From: an uncultured Erysipelotrichaceae bacterium
GTDB taxonomy: Bacteria; Bacillota_I; Bacilli_A; RF39; UBA660
NCBI GenBank assembly: GCA_902795215.1
Contig: CADBKG010000006.1
Span: forward strand, 1-51,156
Direction of reading: 5' to 3'
DNA: 51,156 nt
Within the stretch, counting starts at the first letter, position 1; each line of letters begins with the position of its first letter. Both the position numbers and the translations under genes were made by a program. Shown here piece by piece: positions 1-8,791 of this stretch. The notes under the pieces were generated by a model. It ran no database searches. It was not told where the DNA came from and was given only the letters and a program-made list of their open reading frames with translations.

Positions 1-879
1 AAGAAATAAAAAATAAACTAACAGAAGATGAGATATACTCTATAGCCAAGGATTATTCAAAAGAAAGACATAGAGTAGAAACATATTTTGAAGTAGGCAA
101 AATGCTTAGTGAAGCGGGTAAACATTACGGAGAAAACATAATTGGTAAGTATGCATCAAAATTACAAAAAGAAGTTGGTAAAAAATATAATTCTAGAACA
201 TTAAGAAGATATAAGCAGTTCTACTTGATATTCAAAGATCAAAAATGGTCGACAGTGTCGACCGTTTTATCCTGGAGTCATATTACGGAATTACTACCAT
301 TAAAAAATCAAAATGAAATTCAGTATTATTTTAATATCGTTTATAGTCAAAGGATTGGAGTTAGAGAATTAAGGCAAAAAATCAAATCAAAGGAATATGA
401 AAGGCTGCCTGAAGAAACAAAAAGGAAATTGAAAACTAATAATGTAGAACCAGCAGTTACAGACTATATAAAAAATCCTATAGTTATTAAAAGTAATATA
501 AGAGATAAAGAAAAAATAAATGAAAAGATAAAGATTAATACTTGAAGATATTCCTTCTTTTTTAAAGGAATTAGGTGAAGGATTTACTTTTGTAGAAAAT
601 GAATACAAAATCAAAATAGGAGAAACTTTTAATTATATAGATATACTTTTATTTAATTATATTTTTAATGCTTTTATAGTTGTTGAATTAAAAGCAGTTC
701 CCTTAAAGAAAGAACATATTGGACAAATAGAAGTATATATGAATTATATAGATAAACATGTAAAAAATATTATTCATAATAAAACAATTGGTTTAATTAT
801 TACAAGAAAAAACAATAAATTTATTTTAGAGTATGCTTCTGACAAAAGAATACTTGCTAAAGAATATAAGATTATATAA
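1..879 (+). pseudogene. YhcG/DUF1016 family PD-(D/E)XK nuclease, frameshifted and 5'-truncated by the window edge
   Basis: The frame open from base 3 to 545 gives the DUF1016 N-terminal helical domain, with YGENIIGKYASKL, a stretch like RTLRRYKQFYLIF, and the family's LSWSHITELL signature. The C-terminal nuclease half (FLKELGEGFTFVENEYKI, then YIDILLFNYIFNAFIVVELK with the D...ELK nuclease residues, then HIGQIEVYMNYID) is present but lies in the next frame, ending at 879. The switch must fall near 525-535. The gene therefore looks like one YhcG protein broken by a single indel. YhcG homologues are nuclease-like proteins often found among defence and mobile genes; the biological role is not settled. 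A sequencing indel or programmed frameshift cannot be excluded, though no classic slippery site plus stem is obvious. Family assignment is firm; the broken state is what the sequence shows. Confidence 0.85.
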
Positions 880-891
880 ATAAAAACACTC

Positions 892-920
892 TTGATTTAT
901 ATGTGTAAATAAATTATAAT
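892..920 (+). promoter_or_regulatory. Sigma-A promoter of rny
   Basis: TTGATT at 892-897 and TATAAT at 915-920 are separated by 17 bp, which predicts a start near 927 and a 40-nt leader before rny. Confidence 0.75.
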
Positions 921-967
921 TAAATTGTAGATATTAAGTTATCTATTAGAAATGTAAGGAGAAAAAT

Positions 968-2518
968 ATGGGAACAACAAATGCCATATTGTTTCTTGTT
1001 ATTGGACTTATTATAGGTGCAATTTTAGCACTTGTGATGGCTGTTTTAACTGGCTTTGGCGCAGGTAAAAAAGCAAATAAAATTATATCTGATGCAAAAA
1101 AAGAAGCCGATAAACATAAAAGGGATACTCTTTTAGAACTAAAAGAGGAATCTCATAAGTTAAAACTTGAGACGGACAAAGAGATAAAAGAAAGAAAAAG
1201 TGAACTTTTATCAAGTGAATCACGTTTACAAGAAAGGGAAAAATCTTTAGATAAAAGAGAAGAACTTCTTCAAAAAAGAGATAATTCTTTAGAAGAAAGA
1301 AATAACAATTTAACTTTAATGCAAGCAAAAGTCCAAGAAAAAGAAGCAAAAATGGACGAATTACTTAAGCAAGAAATGGAAAAACTAGAAAGTATTGCCA
1401 AATTTTCTAGAGAAAAAGCTCATGACTTAATTTTAGAAAGAGTCGAAGCAAGTATGGCAAAAGAAATCGCAGAGCTAATCAAAGAAAGAGAAGCAGAAGC
1501 AAAACTTGAAACTGATAAGAAAGCTAAAAACATGCTTGTTGAATCAATGCAAAGATATGCAAGTGATGTTGCATCTGAACAAACAGTTTCAACAATAACT
1601 CTTCCAAATGATGATATGAAGGGAAGATTAATTGGTAGAGAAGGTAGAAATATTAGAACCATCGAAGCTGTAACAGGAGTAGACTTAATAATTGATGATA
1701 CTCCAGAAGCAATTACTATTTCATCATTTGATCCACTTAGAAGAGAAATTGCAAAAATAACAATTGAAACTCTTATTAAAGATGGAAGAATTCATCCTGC
1801 AAGAATCGAAGAAATCTATGATAAAACTTGTAAAGATATGAACGCAAAAATACTTGAAATTGGTAATGAAACACTTATTGATTTAGGACTTACTAAATTT
1901 GATCCAGAACTTGTTAATTTAGTTGGAAAATTAAAATTTAGAACAAGTTATGGTCAAAATGCACTAAGTCATTCAATTGAAGTTGCAAAAATATGTGGAA
2001 CTATCGCAGGTGAACTTGGTGAAAACATAAATCTTGCAAAACGCGCAGGACTCTTACACGATATTGGTAAAGCAATTGATTCTGAAATAGAAGGAAGTCA
2101 TGTTGAAATTGGTGTTACAATTGCTAAAAAATATCATGAAGATAAAGTAGTTATAAACTCTATTGCATCACATCATGGTAATACTGAACCTAAATCAGTT
2201 ATTGCATGGCTTGTTCAAATTGCAGATACTCTTTCTGCAGCAAGACCAGGCGCAAGAAATGAAAGCTTAGAAAACTATATTCAAAGACTTGAAAAACTTG
2301 AAAGCATTTCAACAGATATAGAAGGTGTTGAAAAAGCGTATGCTCTTCAAGCTGGTAGAGAACTTAGAGTTATGGTTAGACCAGATGATATATCTGATGC
2401 AGAAAGTTATAAAGTAGCTCGTGACTTAAAAGAAAAAATTGAAAATGAAATGGAATATCCAGGAACTATCAAAATAACAGTCATTAGAGAAACAAGAGCA
2501 CAAGAAGAGGCTAAATAA
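968..2518 (+). CDS. rny: Ribonuclease Y (endoribonuclease)
   Basis: A 516-aa protein with the full RNase Y architecture: one N-terminal membrane helix (about residues 5-27), a long charged coiled coil (about 30-170), a KH domain containing the [12 protein letters not shown] signature near residue 220, and an HD domain whose [10 protein letters not shown] metal-binding motif lies near residue 365. Length matches the usual 510-520 aa. RNase Y is the membrane-bound endonuclease that starts mRNA decay in many Gram-positive bacteria. The start is fixed by TAAGGAG 7 nt upstream of ATG. It has its own promoter and looks monocistronic, with a small hairpin and T-rich stretch just after the stop. Confidence 0.97.
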   Translation: MGTTNAILFLVIGLIIGAILALVMAVLTGFGAGKKANKIISDAKKEADKHKRDTLLELKEESHKLKLETDKEIKERKSELLSSESRLQEREKSLDKREELLQKRDNSLEERNNNLTLMQAKVQEKEAKMDELLKQEMEKLESIAKFSREKAHDLILERVEASMAKEIAELIKEREAEAKLETDKKAKNMLVESMQRYASDVASEQTVSTITLPNDDMKGRLIGREGRNIRTIEAVTGVDLIIDDTPEAITISSFDPLRREIAKITIETLIKDGRIHPARIEEIYDKTCKDMNAKILEIGNETLIDLGLTKFDPELVNLVGKLKFRTSYGQNALSHSIEVAKICGTIAGELGENINLAKRAGLLHDIGKAIDSEIEGSHVEIGVTIAKKYHEDKVVINSIASHHGNTEPKSVIAWLVQIADTLSAARPGARNESLENYIQRLEKLESISTDIEGVEKAYALQAGRELRVMVRPDDISDAESYKVARDLKEKIENEMEYPGTIKITVIRETRAQEEAK

Positions 2519-2536
2519 GCTTCTTCTTTTTATTTT
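2503..2536 (+). terminator. Weak intrinsic terminator after rny
   Basis: GAAGAGGC just before the stop can pair, with a small bulge, with GCTTCTTC at about 2519-2526, followed by TTTTATTTTG. The stem overlaps the rny stop codon. Moderate quality only. Confidence 0.45.
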
Positions 2537-2568
2537 GTTATGTTATAACAAAAAAACTGGAGGGTTTT

Positions 2569-2715
2569 ATGGGTAATGTATATAAATATAAAGAAGAGGA
2601 AATATCAATAAGTGAAAATGGAAAAATAATCCGGATTTATGAATTTGAAGATTATTATGATTGGACTAAGGTTTATTATAGGTATGATGAAATATTTAAT
2701 CATATGACAAAGTAA
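2569..2715 (+). CDS. Small hypothetical protein, 48 aa
   Basis: A 48-codon frame begins at ATG 2569 and is preceded by CTGGAGGGTTTT, an excellent ribosome binding site at normal spacing. The product is soluble, tyrosine-rich and acidic (it contains IYEFEDYYDWTKVYYRYDE) and has no membrane segment. It sits alone between rny and the prepilin-like gene and ends 10 bp before the promoter of the latter. I do not recognise the family. The strong ribosome binding site and absence of a competing frame are the reasons for calling it. Confidence 0.6.
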   Translation: MGNVYKYKEEEISISENGKIIRIYEFEDYYDWTKVYYRYDEIFNHMTK

Positions 2716-2724
2716 TAATAAATA

Positions 2725-2753
2725 TTGACAATTATCAATTGATGTTTTATAAT
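2725..2753 (+). promoter_or_regulatory. Perfect consensus sigma-A promoter
   Basis: TTGACA at 2725-2730, a 17-bp spacer, then TATAAT at 2748-2753: a full match to the vegetative consensus. It lies 28 bp upstream of the prepilin-like gene. Confidence 0.85.
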
Positions 2754-2781
2754 TTTTATAGAAATGTAAGGAGATATTATT

Positions 2782-3198
2782 ATGAAAAAAATGAATAACA
2801 AAGGTTTTACTTTAATTGAATTACTTGCGGTAATTATTGTACTTGGTGTTGTTATGGTTATATCAGTACCAAATGTAATGAATACAATGAATACTGCTAA
2901 AAAGAAATCTTTAAAAATATATGGAGAAAGAATTTTAACACTTGCACAAGAACAATATGCTAGTGAAACTTTCCAAGAAGGTAAAGTTTATACATTATCT
3001 GATTTAGGATTAAGCACTACTGGTGAATATACTGGATGTGTTATAATGAATGGAACAAGTACTGCACCTAAATATAGTGTATACTTATCAGATGATTCAT
3101 ACTGCTATAATAACGTAAGTGGTGATTTAATCGATACTGCAGAACCTGCTGAAGGTGATTGCACTGCAGAAGTTAAAAATGCATGTCATTTAAACTAA
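2782..3198 (+). CDS. Type IV prepilin-like protein (N-methylation motif)
   Basis: A 138-aa protein starting with a class III signal: a short basic leader MKKMNNKG, then FTLIELLAVIIVLGVVMVIS, with the cleavage point G8/F9 and the conserved glutamate at position 5 of the mature form. The rest is a soluble pilin-like domain with four cysteines (CVIMNG, SYCYNN, GDCTAE, NACHLN) that could form disulfides. Pseudopilins and ComG-type pilins share this N-terminus. The start is set by TAAGGAG upstream. No prepilin peptidase, ATPase or platform gene lies nearby, so the assembly machinery must be elsewhere. A terminator follows at once, making this a strongly expressed single-gene unit by sequence. Confidence 0.85.
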   Translation: MKKMNNKGFTLIELLAVIIVLGVVMVISVPNVMNTMNTAKKKSLKIYGERILTLAQEQYASETFQEGKVYTLSDLGLSTTGEYTGCVIMNGTSTAPKYSVYLSDDSYCYNNVSGDLIDTAEPAEGDCTAEVKNACHLN

Positions 3199-3220
3199 CA
3201 ACCTAAATGGTTGTTTTTTT
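3197..3220 (+). terminator. Intrinsic terminator of the prepilin-like gene
   Basis: AACAACC, a 5-nt loop and GGTTGTT, followed directly by seven T. The stem starts in the stop codon. Confidence 0.85.
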
Positions 3221-3276
3221 AATGTTAATACTTTTACTTTTATTACAAATTTGATACAATAATTTTGGTGATATTT

Positions 3277-4185
3277 ATGATAATTGGAAGTCATGTTAGT
3301 TTTAAAAAAGATCAACTATTAGATAGTGTCAAAGAAGCAATTAGTTATAATGCAAATACTTTTATGTTTTATACAGGCGCGCCTCAAAATACAATGCGTT
3401 CTAAATTAGATGAGGAGAAAAATAAAGAAGCCCTTAAATTAATGAAAGAAAATAAAATAGACATTAATAATGTTGTTTGCCATGCTCCATATATTGTAAA
3501 TCTTGCTAATAATAAAGAGCTTGATAAATATAGGTTTAGTATAAGCTTTTTAACAGAAGAAATTAAAAGATGTGAAGCTCTTGGAATAACAAAAATAGTT
3601 CTTCACCCTGGAAGTAGTGTTGGAATTGATAGAAAAGAAGCATTAAAGAATATTATTTATGCTTTAAATATGGTTTTAGAAAACGATTTAAGTGTAGTAA
3701 TTTGTCTTGAAACAATGGCTGGTAAAGGCACAGAGCTAGGAATTAATACAGAAGAACTAAAAGCAATTATAGACGGAATAGAAAAACAGGATTTAATTGG
3801 TGTGTGTTTAGATACATGTCACCTTAATGATTCTGGTGTTGATTTAAATAAATTTGATGAATACTTAGAAGCCTTTGATAAAAAAATAGGATTAAATAAA
3901 GTAAAAGTTATTCATATTAATGATAGCAAAAATATAATTGGTTCTCATAAAGACAGACATGAAAACATTGGATTTGGAACAATAGGTTATAGCACGCTAG
4001 TAAATATAATAAATGATAAAAGATTCGAAAATATTCCAAAAATACTTGAAACACCTTATGTTGGAGATACTGATGATGATAAAAACAGATTATATCCTCC
4101 ATATAAATATGAAATTGAGATGATAAAAAATGGTGTATTTGATATGAATTTAAAAAATAATATAAGAAAAGAGTATAAAAAATGA
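3277..4185 (+). CDS. nfo: Endonuclease IV (AP endonuclease)
   Basis: 302 aa from ATG 3277. The family's metal-ligand motifs are present in order: IGSHVSF at the N-terminus, VCHAPYIVNLA, IVLHPGS, CLETMAGKGTELG, GVCLDTCHLNDSG, VIHINDSK and DRHENIGFGTIG. The enzyme cuts DNA 5' of abasic sites in base excision repair. In-frame TTG and GTG codons lie upstream, but GGTGA 6 nt before ATG 3277 fits as the ribosome binding site. An extended -10 (TGATACAAT, ending at 3260) puts the predicted RNA start at about 3267, so those earlier codons would fall at or before the transcript's first bases. The stop overlaps the next gene by 4 nt (ATGA). Confidence 0.95.
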   Translation: MIIGSHVSFKKDQLLDSVKEAISYNANTFMFYTGAPQNTMRSKLDEEKNKEALKLMKENKIDINNVVCHAPYIVNLANNKELDKYRFSISFLTEEIKRCEALGITKIVLHPGSSVGIDRKEALKNIIYALNMVLENDLSVVICLETMAGKGTELGINTEELKAIIDGIEKQDLIGVCLDTCHLNDSGVDLNKFDEYLEAFDKKIGLNKVKVIHINDSKNIIGSHKDRHENIGFGTIGYSTLVNIINDKRFENIPKILETPYVGDTDDDKNRLYPPYKYEIEMIKNGVFDMNLKNNIRKEYKK

Positions 4186-4646
4186 AAAAAGTATTTAGTG
4201 TAATTATAGTCGTTTTAATAATAGGAATATGTGTGTTATTTTTAAAAAGAGAGAAACCTGTGGAAAACAATATCATTTCAAGAGGATGTTTTGATCATGA
4301 AATAACTAATGAAATAGTTGATTTAAATAAAAATGAACATCAAAAATCAAAAGTTACTGTTAAAAATTCATGTGATAATTCTTTTGAATACTATTTGGTT
4401 TTGAGTGTTAAAAATGATTCTGTTGATGATAATAAAGTAACTCTTTCATTTAATGGTAACAATGATAAAATAAGCGACTTAGAGAAAAATACAAGATTTA
4501 ATGTAACAACAGGATATTTAAATAGCTATATTTTATATACTGGTGAAATTAAAAAAGGCACAAAAGAAAATTTCGAATTTGATTTTAAAGCAGATGAAAA
4601 AATAAAATGGAATGGTGAAATAAAAGTTGTAGGTATCAGCCTATAG
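4182..4646 (+). CDS. Membrane-anchored hypothetical protein, 154 aa
   Basis: One N-terminal hydrophobic helix (VFSVIIVVLIIGICVLFL) followed by KR and an extracellular domain predicted to be rich in beta strands, with cysteines at SRGCFDHE and KNSCDNS that could pair outside the cell. There is no lipobox. It starts inside the nfo stop codon, so translation is probably coupled. The last 11 bp overlap the convergent flippase gene. The family is not recognised; a small surface or lipoprotein-like domain is the limit of what can be said. Confidence 0.75.
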   Translation: MKKVFSVIIVVLIIGICVLFLKREKPVENNIISRGCFDHEITNEIVDLNKNEHQKSKVTVKNSCDNSFEYYLVLSVKNDSVDDNKVTLSFNGNNDKISDLEKNTRFNVTTGYLNSYILYTGEIKKGTKENFEFDFKADEKIKWNGEIKVVGISL

Positions 4647-5922
4647 CTTTTTTTAAATATCTAAAACTTAAAAATATAGTTGTAAATATATTAAGAATTT
4701 CACCTATAATAAGGGTATAAATACCTATTTTTAAAGGACTTAATATAATCATAAAAATAGTTTTAATTATAGCACCAATAGAAGAGGCCATAAATGCTTC
4801 TTTTGGTTTGTTAATAGCGCTTAATGCACTATTTAGTGGGCCTTCTAAATTATAAAAAGCAAAGGCAAATGCTAAACATTTTATATATGTAGCCCCCTTA
4901 GTTGTATTATATATTATATCTAATAAAAATTCAGGGAATAGAAAAACAATTATATTAGTTAAAACACTTAAAGAAAAGGTAATTGTTAAAGATTGTTTTA
5001 ATCGTTTTTTAATCATGTATTTATCGTTTTTAGAATAAGCCTTACTGATTTCGGGAACTAAAGCAGTACTAACAGCTTGAACCAAAAATGACGGTATCAT
5101 AAGAAGAGGAAGTGTATAAGCATTATAGATTCCATATTCGTTAACTATAAATCCATTTGAATATCCAAAGAACATAAGAGTTTTAATAAGTATAACTGGC
5201 TCTAGAAAATATAATACATTACCAAGTAGTCTTCCTCCTATTGAAGGCACAGACAAGCTTAAAATATCTTTTGTAATAGTATTATCATATTTAATATTTT
5301 TTATATTAATTCTATTTGGTAAGAATAATAAAAATATAAGAATTTGAACTATTTCAGAAAGAACACTAAGAGCTATAAATCCAGATACTGCATAAATATA
5401 TCCTTTGAGTAATAATTTTGGAAGAATTAAAAGAATAATTCCAAGTCTAACTATTTGTTCTAAAACATTTGAAATAGTATATGGATACATCTTTTGTTTT
5501 CCAAAATAATAACCTTTTAGAAGTGAAGAGATAGAAACAAATGGTAAAACCAAACTCATAGATTTAATCGGTAAGATAGCATCACTATTATTAAGTAAGT
5601 TACATGCTATATATGGCGCAGTATTTAATATTATTAATATCATAACTATATTCAAAATAATAATAACCGGCAATATACTAGTAGCAATCTTTTTAAAAGA
5701 CACTTTATTTCTTGCAACAATTGTACTTATTGCAACAGGTAAGCCCATTTGAGTAAGTGCTAAAAATAAAGAATATGTTGGTAATACTAAACTATACAAA
5801 TTAATCCCATCAGCATTTAAACTTCTAGTAAAAATGATTCTAATAACAAAACCAAGTAATCTAGTTAATAATGTACCTATAATAAGAGTAATAATATTTT
5901 TTAAAAATATATTTTTTTTCAT
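4636..5922 (-). CDS. MOP-superfamily flippase (SpoVB/Wzx/MurJ type)
   Basis: 428 aa, hydrophobic throughout with about 12-14 predicted membrane helices. The N-terminus IGTLLTRLLGFVIRIIFTR followed by ALTQMGLPVAISTIVA is typical of the polysaccharide-transporter/SpoVB branch of the MATE-like MOP superfamily, which moves lipid-linked sugars (wall precursors or exopolysaccharide units) across the membrane. MurJ activity is possible but cannot be separated from SpoVB or Wzx by reading alone. In Bacilli a spoVB-like gene is often found in the comN-rel neighbourhood, as here. It is transcribed toward nfo and overlaps the gene on the other strand by 11 bp. Confidence 0.88.
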   Translation of the reverse strand: MKKNIFLKNIITLIIGTLLTRLLGFVIRIIFTRSLNADGINLYSLVLPTYSLFLALTQMGLPVAISTIVARNKVSFKKIATSILPVIIILNIVMILIILNTAPYIACNLLNNSDAILPIKSMSLVLPFVSISSLLKGYYFGKQKMYPYTISNVLEQIVRLGIILLILPKLLLKGYIYAVSGFIALSVLSEIVQILIFLLFLPNRINIKNIKYDNTITKDILSLSVPSIGGRLLGNVLYFLEPVILIKTLMFFGYSNGFIVNEYGIYNAYTLPLLMIPSFLVQAVSTALVPEISKAYSKNDKYMIKKRLKQSLTITFSLSVLTNIIVFLFPEFLLDIIYNTTKGATYIKCLAFAFAFYNLEGPLNSALSAINKPKEAFMASSIGAIIKTIFMIILSPLKIGIYTLIIGEILNIFTTIFLSFRYLKKAIG

Positions 5923-5989
5923 AATAAAATATATATAAAATAATAACTTTTTATGATATAATTACATTAGAAATAGAATAGAGGTAATT

Positions 5990-6532
5990 ATGGATAATGA
6001 AGATAAAAAGACAGTTTTAATTTCACTGGTTTTAGTTATTTTAATCCTTATATGTTTTATATTTTATCAACGACATAATATAAAGGACTTAAAATCGCAA
6101 CTTGGTGATAGTTATACAGAGGAAAAAGTTAGTTATACAAATAATCAATTGCAAGGTTTTTATCAATTCAAAAGTGAAGATAATTCAGATTATAAAGATA
6201 CCTATAGTTTATATTTATATGAGAATGGAAGATATACACTTCACTATGAAACTAAAGGCAAAGAAAATGCTAGTGATACTTATGTAGGAATATATACTAT
6301 AAAAGATAATATTGTATATTTAAATGATTTAGTTCAAGTAGGTAAAAATGCTAAATATTATGTAGAAATTACAAGGGAACTTAAAATTACTAAAAGCAAT
6401 AATTTAAAAAGTAATGAAGTTTCACCAACTAATCCAAATGTAAGTAATTATACTTTAAAGAAAACAAATGATACTAATGCAATAGAAAATTTCACAAATA
6501 AATATAATAATTCAAAACTAATAGAGAAGTAA
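5990..6532 (+). CDS. Membrane-anchored hypothetical protein, paralogue A
   Basis: 180 aa: a short acidic N-terminus, one membrane helix (about residues 9-25, VLISLVLVILILICFIFY), a linker and an extracellular domain with the pattern GFYQFKSE...YSLYLYENGRYTLHYE...GIYTIKDNIVYL. The same pattern recurs in the next gene and at 10983-11756, so these are paralogues. It resembles small secreted beta-barrel domains in which a residue-rich strand series reports content such as glycine-aromatic pairs, but I recognise no named family. The ribosome binding site is GAGG and the promoter has an extended -10 (TGATATAAT, ending at 5962). Confidence 0.75.
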   Translation: MDNEDKKTVLISLVLVILILICFIFYQRHNIKDLKSQLGDSYTEEKVSYTNNQLQGFYQFKSEDNSDYKDTYSLYLYENGRYTLHYETKGKENASDTYVGIYTIKDNIVYLNDLVQVGKNAKYYVEITRELKITKSNNLKSNEVSPTNPNVSNYTLKKTNDTNAIENFTNKYNNSKLIEK

Positions 6533-6542
6533 GGAGTAAATT

Positions 6543-7124
6543 ATGGAAAAAAGAAGTAACAAAGGTTTAATTGTATTATTAATTATAATTATTTTAGGTT
6601 TATGTGCCTATATTGGATATGATAAATTTGTTAAGAAAGAAGCACCAAAAGAATGCACAATAAAAGAATCTACAGAATCAACAAAACAAGAAGAAACATA
6701 TACATATAAATCTCTAGCAGGACTATATAGATTTGAAAAAAGAACTAGCGTAACAGGTGGTAACGAGTATTTAGATCAATATTCTGTTTATCTATATGAT
6801 AATGGTCAATATTCAAGTTATAATATGACAATAGAAGATGGAGAGTCAGCATCTGGAGGATTTGGCAATTATGTAATAGATGGTGAAAACATTACATTAT
6901 ATAGACTTGCAGAAACTGCTAATCAATCTGGTGCAGTATTATCATATGGAGAAAGAAAACTAACAATTATAGATGAAAACAAACTTCATTCTAATGAAAA
7001 ATCAAACACAAATAACAGCATTACATCATATGATTTAGAAAAAGTAACTGATAAAACAGAAATAGATAAATATTTAAAAAGCAATGATATAAAAGTAAGA
7101 ATACAAGAAGAAATGTTTAATTAA
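6543..7124 (+). CDS. Membrane-anchored hypothetical protein, paralogue B
   Basis: 193 aa with an N-terminal membrane helix (GLIVLLIIIILGLCAYIGY) and an outside domain whose core (LAGLYRFEK...YSVYLYDNGQYSSYN...GNYVIDGENITLY) matches paralogue A strand for strand. The start follows AAGGAG, and only 10 bp separate it from paralogue A, so the two form an operon. Function unknown. A tandem duplication with strong divergence outside the core is the simplest history. Confidence 0.78.
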   Translation: MEKRSNKGLIVLLIIIILGLCAYIGYDKFVKKEAPKECTIKESTESTKQEETYTYKSLAGLYRFEKRTSVTGGNEYLDQYSVYLYDNGQYSSYNMTIEDGESASGGFGNYVIDGENITLYRLAETANQSGAVLSYGERKLTIIDENKLHSNEKSNTNNSITSYDLEKVTDKTEIDKYLKSNDIKVRIQEEMFN

Positions 7125-7165
7125 TAAAAAGTAGAGTTAATAGAAAAAAAGAGTAGGTGATTAAA

Positions 7166-8479
7166 ATGCATAATAAAGAAATAAAATGGCTATTTTTAAC
7201 CACAGTTTTTTTCATGTTTACTAGCTTTGTTAATGCTGAGACACTTACTTATAATATATGTAGCACATGCGAATATGCACATTTAGATGATGTGTTGAAT
7301 TCTGTTAATTCTATAAATTCGCTCGATGATAAAGATATTATAATAAATTTTGAAACAGATGATACTTTTATTCATCAAAAAGAATTAGGTAGAGAAAACA
7401 ATCGAGCTAATTCAATTACTATAAATGGTAATGGTTATAATCTAACTAATACCGATCAATTATTGTTTGAAATATTTGCTCAAAAAATAGAAATTAACAA
7501 TTTGAATGTTTTACCAATATTTGATAATGAAGGTTTAGATTTTTTTGAGCATATATTACCAAAAAATCAAAGCAAGGTTTTTCTTATAGTTTTGAATTCA
7601 ACTGAATTATCAACTATTAATAATAGTAAAATGTATTATGTTTCATCAACTCATAGTAAACTAATTCTTAACTCTTCAGTGATTAATGTGTTATATAGTG
7701 AAAATCTCACATCAAATAATTCTGATATAGGATTTGTATTTCAAGAAACTGAAATATCTAAGATTTATAATTTGAATAATACATCAATTAATAACTTTAT
7801 AGGAAAAATGGGTAATTCTGTGTTAAAAGTAATTATTAATGCCAATTTAACTGTCAAAAATTGTTTGTTTAAAGAAGATTTGTGCTTTTATGGAACTAGT
7901 GCAAATATTTATAATAGTAATATTAATAAGGTGTTTAACATGGCTGAAACAGAAAATGAAAATACACTTAATATATTTAACTCAAAAATGAATGGAATAA
8001 CTTATTCAAATCTTAATAATGAAGAACAAATAGGTAATGTATTTGATAATAATTTTTCTATTAATGACTCAAATACTTGGCCAAAAGATATAATAGATTA
8101 TAATGCAAACACCTATATTCATTATGATGACACTATAATTCTAAAATCAGGGGAAAAAATAGATTTGAAAGAAAAGTTTGGATTTTCTAATAATAATTTA
8201 TGGTCACTTGAAGATAATATAGCTGAAATTAATGGAAACATATTAACAGCAACTAAGGAAGGAAGGACTAAACTTATATTACTAGCTGATGAGAACCATT
8301 TTTTATACAATATTAATCTTGTAGTAGAAAAAGAAACTCTCCCTGAAAAGATAGATAAGATGACTATTAAAGTACCTATTACTGGTAGTGTAGTTAAAGA
8401 ATGGGTTATAGGATTAATAGTTCTAATTGTGGGTGTAATTGGAATGTGTAGTTACATGCTAATAAGGAGGAAAAAATAA
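7166..8479 (+). CDS. Surface protein with Ig-like domain and sortase-like C-terminal signal
   Basis: 437 aa. A signal peptide (WLFLTTVFFMFTSFVNA, cleavage before ETLTY) is followed by a long region of short Asn/Ile-rich repeats that reads like a right-handed beta helix. Next come a BIG_2-like segment (SLEDNIAEINGNILTATKEG) and a C-terminus VPITG at about 403-407, then a hydrophobic stretch and IRRKK. That tail has the layout of a cell-wall sorting signal, with VPITG in place of LPXTG. The start is ATG 7166, with TAGGTGA 7 nt upstream; a GTG 9 nt earlier lies inside that site. A class B sortase is encoded at 19042-19749. Anchoring by that sortase is inference. Confidence 0.75.
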   Translation: MHNKEIKWLFLTTVFFMFTSFVNAETLTYNICSTCEYAHLDDVLNSVNSINSLDDKDIIINFETDDTFIHQKELGRENNRANSITINGNGYNLTNTDQLLFEIFAQKIEINNLNVLPIFDNEGLDFFEHILPKNQSKVFLIVLNSTELSTINNSKMYYVSSTHSKLILNSSVINVLYSENLTSNNSDIGFVFQETEISKIYNLNNTSINNFIGKMGNSVLKVIINANLTVKNCLFKEDLCFYGTSANIYNSNINKVFNMAETENENTLNIFNSKMNGITYSNLNNEEQIGNVFDNNFSINDSNTWPKDIIDYNANTYIHYDDTIILKSGEKIDLKEKFGFSNNNLWSLEDNIAEINGNILTATKEGRTKLILLADENHFLYNINLVVEKETLPEKIDKMTIKVPITGSVVKEWVIGLIVLIVGVIGMCSYMLIRRKK

Positions 8480-8490
8480 TCCTCTTTTTT
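8464..8490 (+). terminator. Intrinsic terminator after the surface protein
   Basis: AAGGAGG, a 10-nt A-rich loop and CCTCTTT, then a T run. It forms 7 pairs including one G-U. Confidence 0.65.
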
Positions 8491-8548
8491 ATTTATGTTT
8501 TTCTTTAAAAAAACGAGGTATTATGATAAAATTATATTGGTGATTTAA

Positions 8549-8791
8549 GTGGAAGGTGAAACCTTAGAACAAAAATTATTTAATAGAGTTAAACCAGCAC
8601 TAAAAAGTAAAATTAAAGAAATAAAAAGGTTAGGTATAAATAATATCAGTGAGGATTTTCTTTTTGAATATTTAAAAAATAATATATGGAAACAAAAGAA
8701 AAACTTGACATTAGGAGAAATTGTTAACGATATACTTATGTGTGACAATAATGCTTTTATAGAATTTTTGGAAAAGAGTGAACAAAAGTGA
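8549..8791 (+). CDS. comN: Post-transcriptional regulator, ComN/PTR family
   Basis: 80 aa from GTG 8549. The sequence follows the PTR family pattern: RVKPALKSKIKEIKRLG, a middle SEDFLFEYLKNNIW, then LTLGEIVNDIL and a short tail. In Bacillus subtilis ComN acts after transcription on comE mRNA and lies close to rel in the secDF-recJ-rel region; here it overlaps rel by 4 nt. GTG is preferred because GGTGA lies 6 nt upstream and there is no ATG. An extended -10 (TGATAAAAT, ending at 8532) predicts a transcript beginning right at that ribosome binding site. Secretion and recJ genes of the Bacillus cluster are absent here. Confidence 0.75.
   Translation: MEGETLEQKLFNRVKPALKSKIKEIKRLGINNISEDFLFEYLKNNIWKQKKNLTLGEIVNDILMCDNNAFIEFLEKSEQK

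Noticed and set aside
1083..1349. Long antisense frames within rny and many other genes
   Set aside because: They mirror coding periodicity of AT-rich genes, lack ribosome binding sites and encode hydrophobic low-complexity products.
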